A DNA stretch of 64,000 nt from Grifola frondosa (GCA_001683735.1 LUGG01000052.1:62001-126000), one strand, 5' to 3'. Positions 22,343-34,575 are shown, counted from the stretch's first letter. The notes: a model not told the origin generated them from the sequence alone. Made by a program: numbers and translations.

Positions 22343-22965
22343 TATTCTCATGTCGGGGAAGTATCGGTGAGTTTTGTATTGCACGTGTGCTTCTATGTTG
22401 CTCAGTGTTGCTGAACGTTGTTGAAAGTTTAGGTTTGGCGTTCTTAGTAGCCTATTTCGGGACAGTCGCGGAAAATGTACGTTTGTAAAAACTGCTGCGG
22501 CAAGTGTCTCTGCTCCACGGACCGTTCGGAGTCAGTCTAGCAATTGGAGTAAGTGAATCTCCAACTTGTATTCGCGGGACCGTTTGAAGCTATTCGCATA
22601 TAGCTTCAAGCACAGGACCGTCAACCCGACCATCGATTACGTAATGTTTATCTTTTGGCGCGTGGTAGCAGCGAACCAAGAACGAGCACCGACGAACGTG
22701 CGAGGAACAGAGATGCTCGAAATTCTCGTGTTCTGACGTTGTCGCGCTTGTTAAGGCTCTCTCTGCTCGCTTCTTCCGTTCTTCCGCCGCCGTGGCCCAA
22801 AAACTCTTGCTCTCTCCCTCTCTGTCTATGGATCTAGTTCTGTTATAAACACCACCTTCCTCTGCTCTCCACCCCGCCTCTCTCACTTCTTTCGGATCTA
22901 GTATCCAACACTTCCCTTTTCCTATCTAGTGGCTGCATCCGACGCTCGCTGTGTGTACCCAGAGA
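22343..22965. other. Intergenic region with TATA-like box
   Basis: The 3' UTR of ATG101 and the promoter of the next gene. GTTATAAAC at about 22842 is a candidate TATA box roughly 120 bp ahead of the next ATG. No coding pattern was seen. Confidence 0.45.
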
Positions 22966-24476
22966 ATGCTATCCCCGGCGAAATCAATTCTCACCTTGGA
23001 TACTACTATTTCTACATATACTGCTATGAACTCAAGTGATTCTGGTTACGGCTCTGTGTGTTACTCGCCACCACCTGGTTCAATGGTTTGCGACGCCTAC
23101 ATGGAGTGGAGAACCGCCGACGAGGCCAGACAACGCCTTGCAGACGAGGAGCATGCAACAAGGGAGTGTGGGACACAGCTCGAGACTGCCAAGAAGCATC
23201 TCCAGCAGGCGCAGGGCCCACAGTGAGTACCATCATGTCCTCTCTCCGGTTATCTCTGAATGCTATGAGACGTGTAGACCTACCTTGAAGAAGAGGAAAC
23301 CGTCTCTTCTGAAACTGTTGGGTAAGAATTCCAAGAGAGAGGTCCCTTCTACCTCCATTAGGAGCTCGGGAGAGGTGTCACCGGAGTCCGCGACAGTCGG
23401 GTATCGGGTACAGGAATTAGAGTCCCGTTTGGTCGTCCTCACACGACAGGTGCGCAGCTCACTTCTAGTCTTCAGTCTTTATGGCTGACGTTGGGGCAGT
23501 TGGGGGCGACTAGAGCTCCTCAGCTAAGTTAGACGCCTGCTTCGATGCTCTGCGAGTCATGCTGGATGACGAATTGCCTTCATGGCGCAACTCCAAGTTT
23601 GTCACTATTCATTTCGTCCCACGCTTCTGATTGTAGCCTACCTCTTTCCACAGTTCTAGCATGAATGGCGACCCGCTAACCCGTGCGCGAAAGTCTTTGC
23701 TGCACGCGATGCATCGTATATCAGTGTACGTACTTCCCCTACTTCTGGCTCGCTTTCCTTCGGCGTTGCTTATTGCACGTGGGTACAGAGTCGAGATACC
23801 ACGAAAGCTCTCCGGCGGGCGCGCATCGCCGTCCAGTCCGCACATCACCACTACGCGAAAGCGATGGATACTTTGGACGCCGTGTGCAGCCCAAAGAAAA
23901 GCCGTTGGGAGTCGATCATGGAGGACGAGCAAAGCAGAGAAGAAGCTTACCGAGGTTCGTTCGATCGCATTCTTTTTTTCGAAGCATCTAATAATCACGT
24001 GAATATGTGCTACAGAGGCGGCGAACTGGGCACAGAAGTCGCAGGTGTGCTTCAACGAATGCGTGCGGGCGCTGCAGTCGCAGTGGGAGTTGCTCAAACA
24101 GGAAGAGGTGCAGATCTGCGAGGAGCTGAAGGAGCATGGTCTGCTGCAGGCTGTACAGTCATACAATTTGATGTACGGCGGCAAAACGCTTGCCATGGGA
24201 ATCACCCGTGCGTCTTTGTTATACCTGGTGTATCTACTTTATCGCATACTCATGTCTTACTGGCGGTTTGACGGCGTCCGCTGTGTAGAACAAGTGCAGA
24301 TGATGCAAAACAAGCAAATGGCAGTCTTCGAGCGCCTGACGAATTTCGCGGTGTGGGTGCAGCACTGCACGAGCCATTGCGAGACCGTTGAACAAACCGC
24401 CCTAGAGAACAGGGATTCGGCTAGGCGACATTTGGTATCTCTGTGGTTCAAGGCAGTGGAGGATCGCCAGCCTTGA
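22966..24476 (+). CDS. Unknown coiled-coil protein
   Basis: At least six exons. Exon 1 (22966-23222) encodes a Ser/Tyr-rich start (MNSSDSGYGSVCYSPPPGS) and a helix (RTADEARQRLADEEHATREC). Exon 2 (23278-23449) has a basic stretch KKRKPSLLKLLGKNSKRE. Later exons give LDACFDALRVMLDDELPSW, DPLTRARKSLLHAMHRIS, RRARIAVQSAHHHYAKAMDT, NECVRALQSQWELLKQEEVQ and EQVQMMQNKQMAVFERLTNF, ending LVSLWFKAVEDRQP (stop 24474-24476). The C-terminal half is a long alpha-helical coiled coil with heptad-like hydrophobics. I do not recognise a family. It is probably a lineage-specific basidiomycete gene, possibly related in style to the small coiled-coil genes at 27-31 kb. The ATG at 22966 is the first good candidate after the TATA-like box. 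Confidence 0.6.
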
Positions 24477-25034
24477 CTCTCCGGAAGACATAACTCTATC
24501 TAGGCTATAGGGCCTAATATCTATTCACTATATGCTGCCCTCTTTGCGGTTGAGTCTGTAAGAAGTTTCTCTATTGATGTTCGTGTATGTGCACATTAGT
24601 TTAGCATTCCGTTCCTCTTCTGTATTCTCGCCGCCGTGACCTGTTGTAGAGTAGCTAGGTTTCACATCACTATCTTTGACATACTATCACTATCTTTAAC
24701 ATACTTTTACTTACACCGTCCTTACAGTCTTACAGATCTCAAATACGTTCGTTTGTGTTTTTTTCCATCAAATTCCTATATAATATATTATTCAGGACTG
24801 CGGAATTTGGAAATATGGCCTGTGCGCTCTATTCTCCTATGGAGCGCGGCGGGGCTGCGGATCTTGGCTGCGGATCCGACATTGCACGGGATTTACAAAA
24901 TGAGCGCTTGAGCGGTGGCGGCTTTGTGGCATGACGCATCTAGGCTTCTCCCAATTTCTTCCGTCCGGCGACTTGCTATGTAAAACCCGCGTCCCTCAGC
25001 AGAAGCTGAAATTCTCCCTCTTATTATTACCGTA
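24477..25034. other. Intergenic region
   Basis: T-rich 3' flank followed by a GC-richer promoter. No gene seen. Confidence 0.45.
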
Positions 25035-26836
25035 ATGTCTCTGCAAACCTTTAGCAAGGGTGCCCTTCGTGTGGCCAAAAACTACACCAAAGGATACTCG
25101 CATACTCAAATGAAGGTCCGGGAGGCGACGTGCAACGATCCATGGCCTCCGTCCGGAAAGCAGATGTATGAACTCGCTCAGATGACCTACAACCCGTAGG
25201 TTTCCTGCTTTATTTCGCAGTGCATTTGACCTAAGAACATGCTCAGAGATGATTTTGTGGACATCATGGAGATTTTAGATAAACGGTTGAATGACAAGGG
25301 CAAGAATTGGCGCCATGTCTTCAAGGTCTGTCTCGTGCCCTTTACTCGCATAATTTTGTGTTTACTAGAGAATTTTAGTCCCTTACCGTCCTTGATTATC
25401 TTTTACACACCGGCTCCGAAAATGTCATTATTTACTCCCGCGATAATCTCTATATCATCAAGACCCTCAGAGAGTTCCAGTACATCGACGATGAGGGACG
25501 AGACGAAGGTGCCAACGTCAGGCAGAAAGCAAAAGATATCAGCAATCTCCTGATGGATGATTCCCGTCTGCGTGAAGAGCGGCGCGTTCGAGCACGCATG
25601 CGGGAGCGCCTATCTGGCAGGGGCCGCATATACGACATGGACGACGAGAGCGACGACTACTCGCCCGCACCTTATCATCCCCCACGCATTCAGAGTGTTC
25701 GCCCTCGCACTGATGGAAACGACGACGAGCTGCGTCGCGCGATCGAGGAGAGCAAGCGCAGTCTGGCGCACGAGCGCGCGAATGCGGAAGAGCGAGATAT
25801 GCAGCGCGCCATCAAGCTCAGTGAGGAGGAAGAGGAGAAGCGGAAAAAGGCACTACTTGAAGCCAATGCCACGGCGCTGTTCGATGAGCGAAATCAGCTG
25901 TAAGTGTCTATGTGCGGGGTGGTAGCGTGCATTAACGCATGCTTTTGCTAGCCCTGCTCCGACGGGTCAGACCAACCCGTTCCCTTTGGTGGATGCGTCG
26001 CTACCTCTCCAATACGCCGTTACTGGAGTCCAACCACAATACACGGCGGTTCAGCCACAGTACACGGCCTTGCAGCCACAGTTCACCTCTTACAATCCAT
26101 ATCAGCAGCAAGCGCTCCAAGAGGCTATGCAGGTCCGTCTGTTCCCGTTTCTTTACCAATTTGATAACTAAATAGTGTTCAGGCTGAGTATATGCGTCAG
26201 CAGGCGGAGTGGTCACAATCTCAACAGCAGGCAGCGCTTACGCAGCAGGCACAGCAGGAAGAATTGCTACGCCAGCAGCAGCTCGCACAGCTCCAACAGC
26301 AGCAGCCGTTGGTCGCCCAGCCCACCGCTACTATCGGGTCCGCATCGTAATGCTTTTTACGTATTGTTTCCTATTCTCATGCCATATCTGCAGATCAAAC
26401 AATCTTTGCGCCTCCTGTTACCTCGTTCTCTACGCCTGCATCTGCTCAGGGCACACAGCCCTCTAGCTCCGTTACGTTTAATTTGGAAGGCACGTATGCC
26501 AACAGACAAAATGCCAAGAGCGCGCCTCCAGGACCCTTGCCGCAGCAAAGCACGGGCAGCCGATAAGGACGGACCGGGAGAATGCGCGGCTTGCGAGCCT
26601 CTTTGCGAATCGCACGGGCGATGGCATCGACACGTTTGGCAATACTGGAGAACTCCGGTATGTGATTTCTTCTTCGACCGAACATATGCGTCAATGGTTA
26701 ATTTCATCTTCTGTGATCCAGGTTTGGTTATACACCTGCCGGTCGTCTCGCTGCTCAACGCACGGGATCACAGAGCCACAATCCTTTTGCCCAGTCGAGT
26801 CCGAATTCAAGCGAGCGTCCCTTCTTCGATGTGTAG
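25035..26836 (+). CDS. Epsin (ENTH-domain endocytic adaptor, Ent1/2-like)
   Basis: Binds PtdIns(4,5)P2 and ubiquitinated cargo at clathrin-coated pits. The ENTH domain runs from MSLQTFSKGALRVAKNYTKG through KVREATCNDPWPPSGKQM, MEILDKRLNDKGKNWRHVFK, LTVLDYLLHTGSENV and IIKTLREFQYIDDEGRDEG. Two ubiquitin-interacting motifs follow (DDELRRAIEESKRSL and RDMQRAIKLSEEEEE), then NPF motifs (QTNPFP and SHNPFAQ, for EH-domain partners), a Gln-rich region and the family C-terminal end RPFFDV (stop 26834-26836). About six introns. A GGG at 26554-26556 must be GGGG to join QQSTG to QPIRTDRENARLASLFANR, another one-base deletion. The start is set by the conserved first helix. Confidence 0.93.
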
Positions 26837-27153
26837 GATTCGTAATCGAGTATCTTTCGTTGTATAATGGATCTGCTCTTTATTGTATATCCTCCTATGT
26901 ATTTTCGACTGTATTCGAACCCCGTGTATTAATTGACTGTCTTGTTTTGCCCCGCTGTCCAGTATCTATATCCAGTTCTGAATCGCGGAGTGCGACCGGT
27001 GCGAACGCTTTCTGTCACTGGATGTGCATGTTTTCACTATACTCATGAACTATCCCATTGATATGTTTCAGCTTCCAGGTTAGCAGCCTTCCACGGTACT
27101 CTACGCAACAATACGGACAAACCATGACTTGGGCATGTCCCACAACACCGCTC
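26837..27153. other. Intergenic region
   Basis: The 3' flank of the epsin gene. No coding frame recognised. Confidence 0.45.
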
Positions 27154-27444
27154 TCATCCCTTACTGCCATTATGCTCATCCCCCTCATAGCTGGCTAGAG
27201 GTGGCTTCAGACCTGTGCAATATCGTACTGACTGACGATCTTCAGTGCTAGAGCCTTCCGAGGCCACCTTTTGAATGTGCGATCTCACCGACCTGGATAG
27301 GCTGACGACTTTCCGAATCAGCTGGCTATGGATGTCGGGCTCTACCTCGGATAGCTTGATTTCGAGGCTACCCACGGCCTCCACCTCGGCCTTCGTTGTT
27401 TCGGCGCAAGCATGTGCAGGCTTAATCGCGATATCGCGACGCAA
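27154..27444 (-). pseudogene. Truncated member of a local coiled-coil gene family
   Basis: The start RRDIAIKPAHACAETTKAEV aligns with RHDISMQTAYSTSEMTKVVA of the gene at 30174-30623, and VVSLSRSVRSHIQK aligns with VVGLSKAV further on. The N-terminal half present in the relatives is missing or beyond recognition here. It is read as a decayed paralog; function unknown. Confidence 0.45.
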
Positions 27445-27993
27445 TTCTGCTTTCTCTGGCCGACTTGGACGGACAGGCTTTGATTAGTATTCGTATGTCA
27501 AGAACGAAGTCATTTAGGCGCGACTGCCTTATGAATACCGGCTGCAGAATAACTTCGCGGCCATTAGATGATAATTATCCAAGGAAGAGGTAGGTGTTCG
27601 GTTGCAACAACGGCCGAATATCGACGTCATGAAGCCTTCTCTGAGCGCTCTTTGACACTGGCGGAAGCAAAGTGCAGTTATACAATTGGAGTAAGTGCTG
27701 TACATGTCTCTCTACAACACTCGTGCAATTTCATTCATGAACGTAACATCTGCAGCAGAAAAATCGCGCGGGACATGTGGGCCAGAAGGTGCGGTATTCT
27801 TGGTAGTTGGGGTGTACGTTTGTCGCTAAGTCTGAGGTTAGTTATTGATGACAGCGCATAAGAGCCAATGCAGCTAAGTAGTGCGTACCTGCCCCCGCGA
27901 AGTTCATCGTGTGGACTAGGTGTCGACGCAAGATTATAATGTCTGTCTGGCAAGCGGAGCTCGACTCTGCATGATTTTAGCGCACGGTGGCGG

Positions 27994-28395
27994 TCATGGA
28001 CAGTTCGACGTTATGCTCACCCTTGGCCGCCTGGCTTGCCTAAACAACCTGATTATGTTTTCCATGAAATGATCAATCCTTGCGCAAATCTCGGTCTTCA
28101 TCTCGATCAACCTGTTCTCCAAGCTATTGCGGACATCCTCTACGGCCTCCGTGATGGCCTTCGTCGTTTCGGAGGTGGCATGAGCGGTTTGCGTCGAGAT
28201 ATCGTGACACAAGTTGCGCTCCATCTGCGTGAGTTGCGCACAAAGCTCTTGTCTGGTGTTTCGTATATCAAGAGAGAGATCGTTCATGGATGATATGAGG
28301 TTAGATAGTTGGCTCTGCACGACCGCTAACTGTTGCAGCATGATGTCTTGCTGCTGCATTATAGCAACAGCATCGTCACTAGTAATGGTGAGCAT
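27994..28395 (-). CDS. Small coiled-coil protein, local family
   Basis: This is a 133-residue single-exon frame. It opens MLTITSDDAVAIMQQQDIML, then LSNLISSMNDLSLDIRNTRQ, NLCHDISTQTAHATSETTKA and EMKTEICARIDHFMENIIRL. The regular hydrophobic spacing indicates one long amphipathic helix (coiled coil). Close in sequence and layout to 30174-30623 and more distantly to 28994-29528 and 27154-27444. The family is not recognised; no signal peptide or membrane helix is present. The downstream minus-strand flanks of this gene and of 30174-30623 also share similar bases (CACGGTGGCG), which supports duplication. Confidence 0.6.
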   Translation of the reverse strand: MLTITSDDAVAIMQQQDIMLQQLAVVQSQLSNLISSMNDLSLDIRNTRQELCAQLTQMERNLCHDISTQTAHATSETTKAITEAVEDVRNSLENRLIEMKTEICARIDHFMENIIRLFRQARRPRVSITSNCP

Positions 28396-28993
28396 AGTTG
28401 AATGGTGGATACTGAGTACTAGATGCTGAGTTACAATTTGACAGAGTTATCAATTGGGCACAATGGAACCTTTCGAAGCGCCGGGTCCGAATATGCCTCC
28501 GATCAGCTATTGTATGTCATATTTCGCAATCGTCTTCCATCTGATTGCGTTCGACTATCTATCAGCATTGTTTATTCATTCGATGCTGTTCATTTTATGT
28601 CATAATCGGATGCAAATCCAAAAGTGCAATCTTTCAAACGGTAGGTCTCCAACTCCTCATGTATTTACACCTGTCTGATGATCGATGACTATGAAGGCAA
28701 TTGTACCGTCGATTTCCAGTTTGCCAGCTGTCTCCGCATTCTCTCACCGGAAGAAACTGGTTGAACGTGGTAGTGTGATAACCGGTCTAGATTTATTCCT
28801 TGAGCCGTTGACAGAATTTGGGAATCCTCTTAGCTGATGATCACACTCTGCCACTAGCGGAACCGGTGAGTCTTCTACACCTGCACCAAACAGTCTAAGA
28901 TGACTCGTCGTGATGCTTCGCGCCCACTCTTTCGGACCGGCTCCGGGTCCTTCATTCTTTTGATCAAATCTCTTGCAACTACTCGCCACCATC

Positions 28994-29528
28994 ATGGCAG
29001 AACTGCGTACTGACACACTGCAGCGGGTGGCTACCTGCCAGCAAGAGTTACTCAGCCTCTGGGCAACGTATAACGCTACGGCAGCTGATTGGAAAGCCAC
29101 CAAACGGGAGCTGCGCGTTCAAGTGGCGCATGCCGGTGGCGGTCTGGGTCTTGAACGAGCCGTCTCGGGGTTGGAGTTGCGGTTGAAGGATAAGCTCTAC
29201 ACGGCAATAGCGCACAAGACTTCGGAGATAACGAAACTCGTGGTGGAGGCGTCACAGAATATGAGAGTTGGCGTCGAGAGCAGAACCTCTGTATTCCAGT
29301 CGCGGATTGATAGCGAGATTGACACATTCCTTGGGCACATCACTGCTTATGAAGATGCCCTCGAGAAAATGAAGGAGTGCGTATGGTGAGTTCACGTTGC
29401 ACAAATATTTCAAATACTACATCGTCGAAACATGCAGTGTACCCGTGTCTCCTTCCTCGCCAAAGCCGTCCTCCTCGAATTCATCGCCGAGTCGAATTGT
29501 ATCCATGCTTGCCGGGTTGCGGATGTGA
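28994..29528 (+). CDS. Small coiled-coil protein, local family (plus strand)
   Basis: Exon 1 is 28994-29385 (MAELRTDTLQRVATCQQELL ... HKTSEITKLVVEASQNMRVG). A GTGAGT intron joins (acceptor CATGCAG, 29437) to a Ser/Pro-rich exon ending VSMLAGLRM with TGA at 29526-29528. The HKTSEITKLVVEAS segment corresponds to SETTKAITEAV and SEMTKVVAEAV of the minus-strand neighbours, and RIDSEIDTFLGHI to RIDHFMENII. It is thus a diverged, inverted paralog with an extra tail. Function unknown. Confidence 0.55.
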
Positions 29529-30173
29529 TATCTGATGGCACGCTCGATTTCTTCAACCAGTTAATTTGTATGGTTGACGCCACACTTACAATGTACCCGT
29601 CCCTCGTCTCATCGCTTCATGATGCTGCTATCATGTTGTATTTCCAGTGTTTCCCGCTCATCCGAATTTATGTGTGTTGTTGAATTGAGATCAAGAATGC
29701 TGCTGCGTCATGTATGAATGAAAGTGTGGCGTTGCCTACAAAATGACGGCTGGTTCTATGCAGAACTATCTCGATTGAATTATCAGTAATTGGAGATAGT
29801 GTGACCGTAGTGGAAAATCGATCTCTTCTTGAAAGATTGTCAAAGGGGAAATTAAATATGATTACACGCAGTAATGACAGTGGCGATTCAAGTTGGTTGA
29901 TAGCACTGATGCAAAGAAAGGACTGCAAAACAACGAGAGTAGATGACATGTTACATATGCATTGATATGAAGAAGAAGGGGCTGTGATCCATCGAGAGAC
30001 CTGGTGTGGCGCACAGCCAACAATGAGATCGGATTTACGAGTAGATGATCATGCATAAACGTACACCTGATCGTTCATTTCCTCCTCGGCGCGTTCAGGA
30101 TAGTAATATCCTTGTTAATCCTGGTGGGAGACAGAGGCGAAGTTGGTGAAGCACTAGCGGAGGAACTGTGATT
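29529..30173. other. Intergenic region
   Basis: AT-richer spacer between two family members. No gene recognised. Confidence 0.45.
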
Positions 30174-30623
30174 TCAGCACGGTGGCGATCTCACAAGTGA
30201 AAGTTGTTCTGACCATTGGCAACCTTTCTTCGCGTTCACTGCTTTGGACAGTCCGACGACTCTCCCAATGAAATGGTCGACCCTTGTGCAAATCTCGGTC
30301 TTCATATCAGCCAACCTGGCCTCCAAACTACTGCGGGTGTTCCCAACGGCCTCCGCCACAACCTTGGTCATTTCGGAGGTAGAATAAGCGGTTTGCATCG
30401 AGATATCGTGACGCAAATTCCGCTCTGTCTGTGCAATTTGTGCATTTATCCGTTGAACGGTATTCCGCTCTGACTGTGCGATCTGCGCAGTGAGCTCTTG
30501 TTTGGTGTTCCGTATGTCGAGAGAGAGGTCGTTCATAGCCGATGCGAGAGCGGATAATTGTCCTTGCATAGAAGTTATCTGCCGCAGTATAGCAGCGGCG
30601 TCGCTGCTGGTAATGGTGGTCAT
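30174..30623 (-). CDS. Small coiled-coil protein, local family
   Basis: Starts at 30623 with MTTITSSDAAAILRQITSMQ and continues SALASAMNDLSLDIRNTKQE, TAQIAQSERNTVQRINAQIA, TERNLRHDISMQTAYSTSEM, EARLADMKTEICTRVDHFIG and VVGLSKAVNAKK. The QIAQSERN/QIAQTERN pair shows an internal duplication of one turn block relative to 27994-28395. It is predicted to be almost entirely helical. No family recognised. An in-frame extension upstream to 30815 exists, but the family start argues for 30623. Confidence 0.6.
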   Translation of the reverse strand: MTTITSSDAAAILRQITSMQGQLSALASAMNDLSLDIRNTKQELTAQIAQSERNTVQRINAQIAQTERNLRHDISMQTAYSTSEMTKVVAEAVGNTRSSLEARLADMKTEICTRVDHFIGRVVGLSKAVNAKKGCQWSEQLSLVRSPPC

Positions 30624-32482
30624 GGTTGTACGGAGTGCGGGGTTACAATACCATAATTTCGAACTACCTGTATTTATTTGCCAAATCAGTGCTAGTGATC
30701 GTTCGCACACAGAAGACCTTCCGATGTTCCGGAGCTGCCCAAGGACAGTTGATTCATTTATTAGATCTTTACACCACAAAGTCTCGGGCCCGTGTTGGGA
30801 TCCCTCGAGCTCCATCGCATGACAGTGTAATGATGATTTGGAAGTTCAACTGGAAGCTCAAGCGCTCACGGACCGTTGATCAACCGCGGGAGCATTTGGA
30901 GAAGCTAATTTGGTAGATCATAAATAGACATCTATACGTTGCCTGGTCCATATCGTTGCCGGTTGTCTTGCGTTATAAAAACAGTACGGAACAGTATCGA
31001 AGGCAGTGGCCAAATTTCCGTGTTATACAACGGCCACAGAAATCCCATTCACCACTGAATGTTCGACATGTCAAGACGGAGAAAATGACTTGGCAGCCAA
31101 TTGCTTGCTGTGTTTCAGTTCAATTTAACTCGCACCCGCATGCCCGAGATTGAATAGGGCATAAAGACGCTCTTCGCGGAAACCGAAGTGGACTGGTCCC
31201 ATCGTCTCTCAGGAATCGAAAGGTGTCGCGTCATATCGCGGAAACTAAGCGGGCGAAGCGCGAAGAGAATAGGAGAATAGAGCGAGATATGAGCGATGCG
31301 AGTGTTGAGTCAACGATTAATTACTTACTCTATCGACGTTCAGTCGGAGTGGCAGGCGCAGATCATGGCGGCGTCAGGAATACAGCCTTCTTGTTCAAGC
31401 AAGTGCACATGCGGCACACTATGGCGCGGAGGCGGTTTACAGTGCGGCTGGGGCCGTAATACGCTCAGATGCTCGCGATCTCTTCTCTGCACTTGTCGCT
31501 GATATTCCGCTCCGTGTTGGGGAAAGTGCATCCGGCACACGCGCATAGGAACCCGGATGTCTTCAGCCGCTGCTATCGCTTCTTCTGTTCCCATACATGC
31601 CCCTCGTATGATGTATGCTCTTCCACGATCGTGGTCCCGCGCAGCGCGCAGATCCGCAGGCAACCCGCAGCTGCGCGCCATGAGGGGTTGACCCGCGACA
31701 CACGTACACAGAGCGCGGACTGATCGTCCTCCCTGGCCGAAGCATTGGCACGGTGTATGCCAAGCATCGCATTGGGGAGCCGCGCACTCAGTGACCATTG
31801 GTTGGAGAGGCCCAGGAACGGCATCTGTAGGTGGAGAGGCATTTGACGGCGGTACAGATGTGGCAAGGAGCAGAAGGGCAATTGTGTTGGCTTGCAACTC
31901 GATGCATTTATCACGCGATATTTAGCCTTTCAACTAGAGAACAATTATTTCACCGGCCGAATATAGGTTAGAATATCAGAGTTTCTGACATTGCTTGTGG
32001 CTGCTGCAGAGCGCTCCGTGGGTATGTTTGCTCAACGCAGGAATTTCTGCCGCAGCTGCACCATGTCAAAACTTTGGCACGCCAGAATTCCAGCACGCAA
32101 GGATGGGGAAGGGAACGGGAATATGATATCTGGACGTACCGCAGGACAACCATGTCACTGGCGCGGCTGCTGAGCGAGTGCTGAGACGCCGCGAATGAGG
32201 TGTGCCCCGAATGGTACATGGAGTGCACATTTTCTGAGGGAGTTCGCTGCACGATGCAGAGGCGAGGTCTGGGATCTGCAGCATGGTCAGACATACGTGG
32301 CGTTGCTATACACGGCCTGCAGTTTTGGTGAGTAATGATTGTGTTACGGTAATGTATTCGATGGCCTGCAGATTATAAGTTGAAGACATGCCAAATCGAG
32401 GTGGAAAGAGAACAAAGAAACCCGTGATCGATCAATTAAACTTGCGCGCTTGTGTCTTTAACCTGGAAACACTGTTCGTACC
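30624..32482. other. Long intergenic region, no convincing gene
   Basis: 1.86 kb. Overlapping frames exist on both strands near 31223-31900, the longest being a 185-residue minus-strand frame at 31340-31897 rich in Arg, Ala, Pro and Cys. None shows a family motif or consistent splice structure. Decayed coding sequence is possible. Confidence 0.4.
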
Positions 32483-33999
32483 ATGTCACATCGTGCTCTG
32501 AATAATTTTGATATTCTACTCGAGATATTTGAGAAGATTTTCACACACACATTCATTGATCGGGATGAGAGGAGAACCCTTGCGCGATCTGCTCGAGTAT
32601 GCAGGTCGTTCTCAGAGCCAGCCTTACGGGTCTTGTGGCGGACGCTAGATGGCTTAAATCCTGCATGCCGTCTACTCATAACATTGAAAATCTTCAATAT
32701 AAACCAGTCACGGTACCGAAACACTACTGAGGAGGGGTTCAGCGTGCGTATTATCTTTGAGGATCATTTTACCCATTAACCGACTAGAGTACAGGCGCTA
32801 CTGCCATCAGAAATTCCACAACAAGCATGGGCTCGGTTTCAACAATATGCTTCATACGTGAGAACAGTGCGAGGCGTAGTGGAGCAGTCGTACTCGTCGA
32901 TCTGGATCGCCCTTGCCTCTCACATTGGGAATCAGCCGCTTTTTCCTTGTTTACAATCGATCACGCTGGGCATGTGCAGCTCTTCCTGTACAAAGATGTT
33001 GTGTTTTATAGCACCATCGCTCGATTCTCTAACCATTTGCGCCGAATCTTGTGGCGATCAAAGTCTCGAGACATTCTTGGATGCCGTATCCATCATCTCC
33101 CCAAATGCGGTCTGGACGTTGACCACGGCTTCCCCATCACTCTTCCATCGAGTGGAATTTGGCCGCTTCAGTGCTCTGCGCAAAATGGAAGTAGGGTTCT
33201 CATCCCATGCTCCTGATTTATTCAAAAAGCTTTCCCGCCTTGACTACTTGAATGAGCTCGTCATCAGCCATGGAGATGGAATGGTGCCACAAATTGGAAG
33301 AGGATGTTTCGCGGCACTGCAGAAGATCGAAATTTTGATCCATACGGGAGACCCTCTCCCAGAGCTATTGACGAACTTCTCTTTCCCCCAACTGCACTCG
33401 GCGCACATCGCCATCGGGGGCCCAAGCGATATTGCGGCCAATCGTCGAATATTGGATAGACTTTGTTCCGGCAGCCCATTGCTGTGCATCTTCATGTTAC
33501 ATTATGAGCAATGGGAAGCCACCGAGCATCCATTGATGGAACTCCTGGAGCCCCTGCTGGCATTGGGGGAATGAGGGAGCTGCAAATTACGACCACAACC
33601 TGTCTGTGCGTGTCGAACGACGACATGCGTACCATGGCACAGTCGTGGCCGGAGCTGGAAATTTTACACATGAGTTACTTATGTGTCGAACCCGCACCTC
33701 CCCTCCAGTCGATTATCGAGTTCGCCCACCGTTGCCCCCATTTACACCGACTCTATTTCCCGCGCTTCAGCTGTGTTTCCCGCACGTTTCCTGCCACGAG
33801 CGTACCCTCTCCGCATTGCGAACGACGGCTGGAGCTACGATGGCTGGATATCGATGTTAATGACGTCGAGTTATGCCGGAAAGCTGCCGAATTTATCAAG
33901 GGCATCTTTCCCGGTGAGGAGGACTTGAAGGATGGAACGTTTCGTGATGCTGGTTGGAAGATGGTACGGAGACTGATGCTTAAAGAGACTTCTCATTGA
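32483..33999 (+). CDS. F-box protein, second gene
   Basis: Opens MSHRALNNFDILLEIFEKIF, then RRTLARSARVCRSFSEPALR and VLWRTLDGL. This is the F-box plus LWRTL pattern widespread in Agaricomycete F-box proteins. One intron (donor GTGCGT at about 32743, acceptor CAG 32791) leads to ALLPSEIPQQAWARFQQYAS. Irregular leucine-rich repeats follow (LDSLTICAESC, LNELVISHGDG, LPQLHSAHIAI-type) through LRWLDIDVNDVELCRKAAEF, with the stop at 33997-33999. The frame slips at 33564-33568: GGGGG must be GGGGGG to run LLALGGMRELQITTT. It probably acts as a substrate adaptor of an SCF ubiquitin ligase; the target is unknown. Confidence 0.75.
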
Positions 34000-34524
34000 C
34001 GGACGGCTTGTACATGTCCCAGCTCATCACGCACTTAGGTCTTTCTTGTGGTTCTCCGGATGTTGAGGCTTGAAGTTCGGAATGAATAAACATCACTTCG
34101 ATTTATTGAGTTAGTGCTTTGGTCCGGAGCACAGCGAAAGAGACGGATGGTTAACGTCGTATTTGATGTCAGGACAATCGCAGAGGTTGTCAGATCCCGT
34201 GGCTCGTCGCGACGGCGAGTTGTGAACTCGAATTCCGTCGCGTACGCACAAGAACACTGGCTCGACATCAACACTGGACGTATTCTCATTTCGCAGCAGT
34301 CGAGGCGGTTGCAGTACACAGGAAACCGCTTCGACGTATAGTATATCTATGGCATGGAGGGACAGCATCCGTTAACCGTGGACTCAGAGTATATCACAAG
34401 ACGATGAGCGGCGTACCTCGAGGAGCAAAAACTGGACAACTGAGCTTCAATTTTTGAATTCACCATAATGACCTCTCACTATCAGTGGGGTAATCTCCGG
34501 AACGGCACCTGATCGTCCCACACT

Positions 34525-34575
34525 TTGCCTCTAATTAGAAGGGACTTATCAATCACGTGTTGCCTCTAATTAGAG
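34525..34575. repeat. Paired TTGCCTCTAATTAGA sites
   Basis: TTGCCTCTAATTAGAA at 34525-34540 and TTGCCTCTAATTAGAG at 34560-34575. The second contains the perfect palindrome CTCTAATTAGAG. They look like a pair of protein-binding sites with TAATTA cores. Confidence 0.55.

Noticed and set aside
31340..31897. 185-codon minus-strand ORF with a hydrophobic start resembling a signal peptide
   Set aside because: Internal composition is Arg/Ala/Pro/His-rich without domain structure, and competing plus-strand frames are equally open; kept only as a note in the spacer entry.
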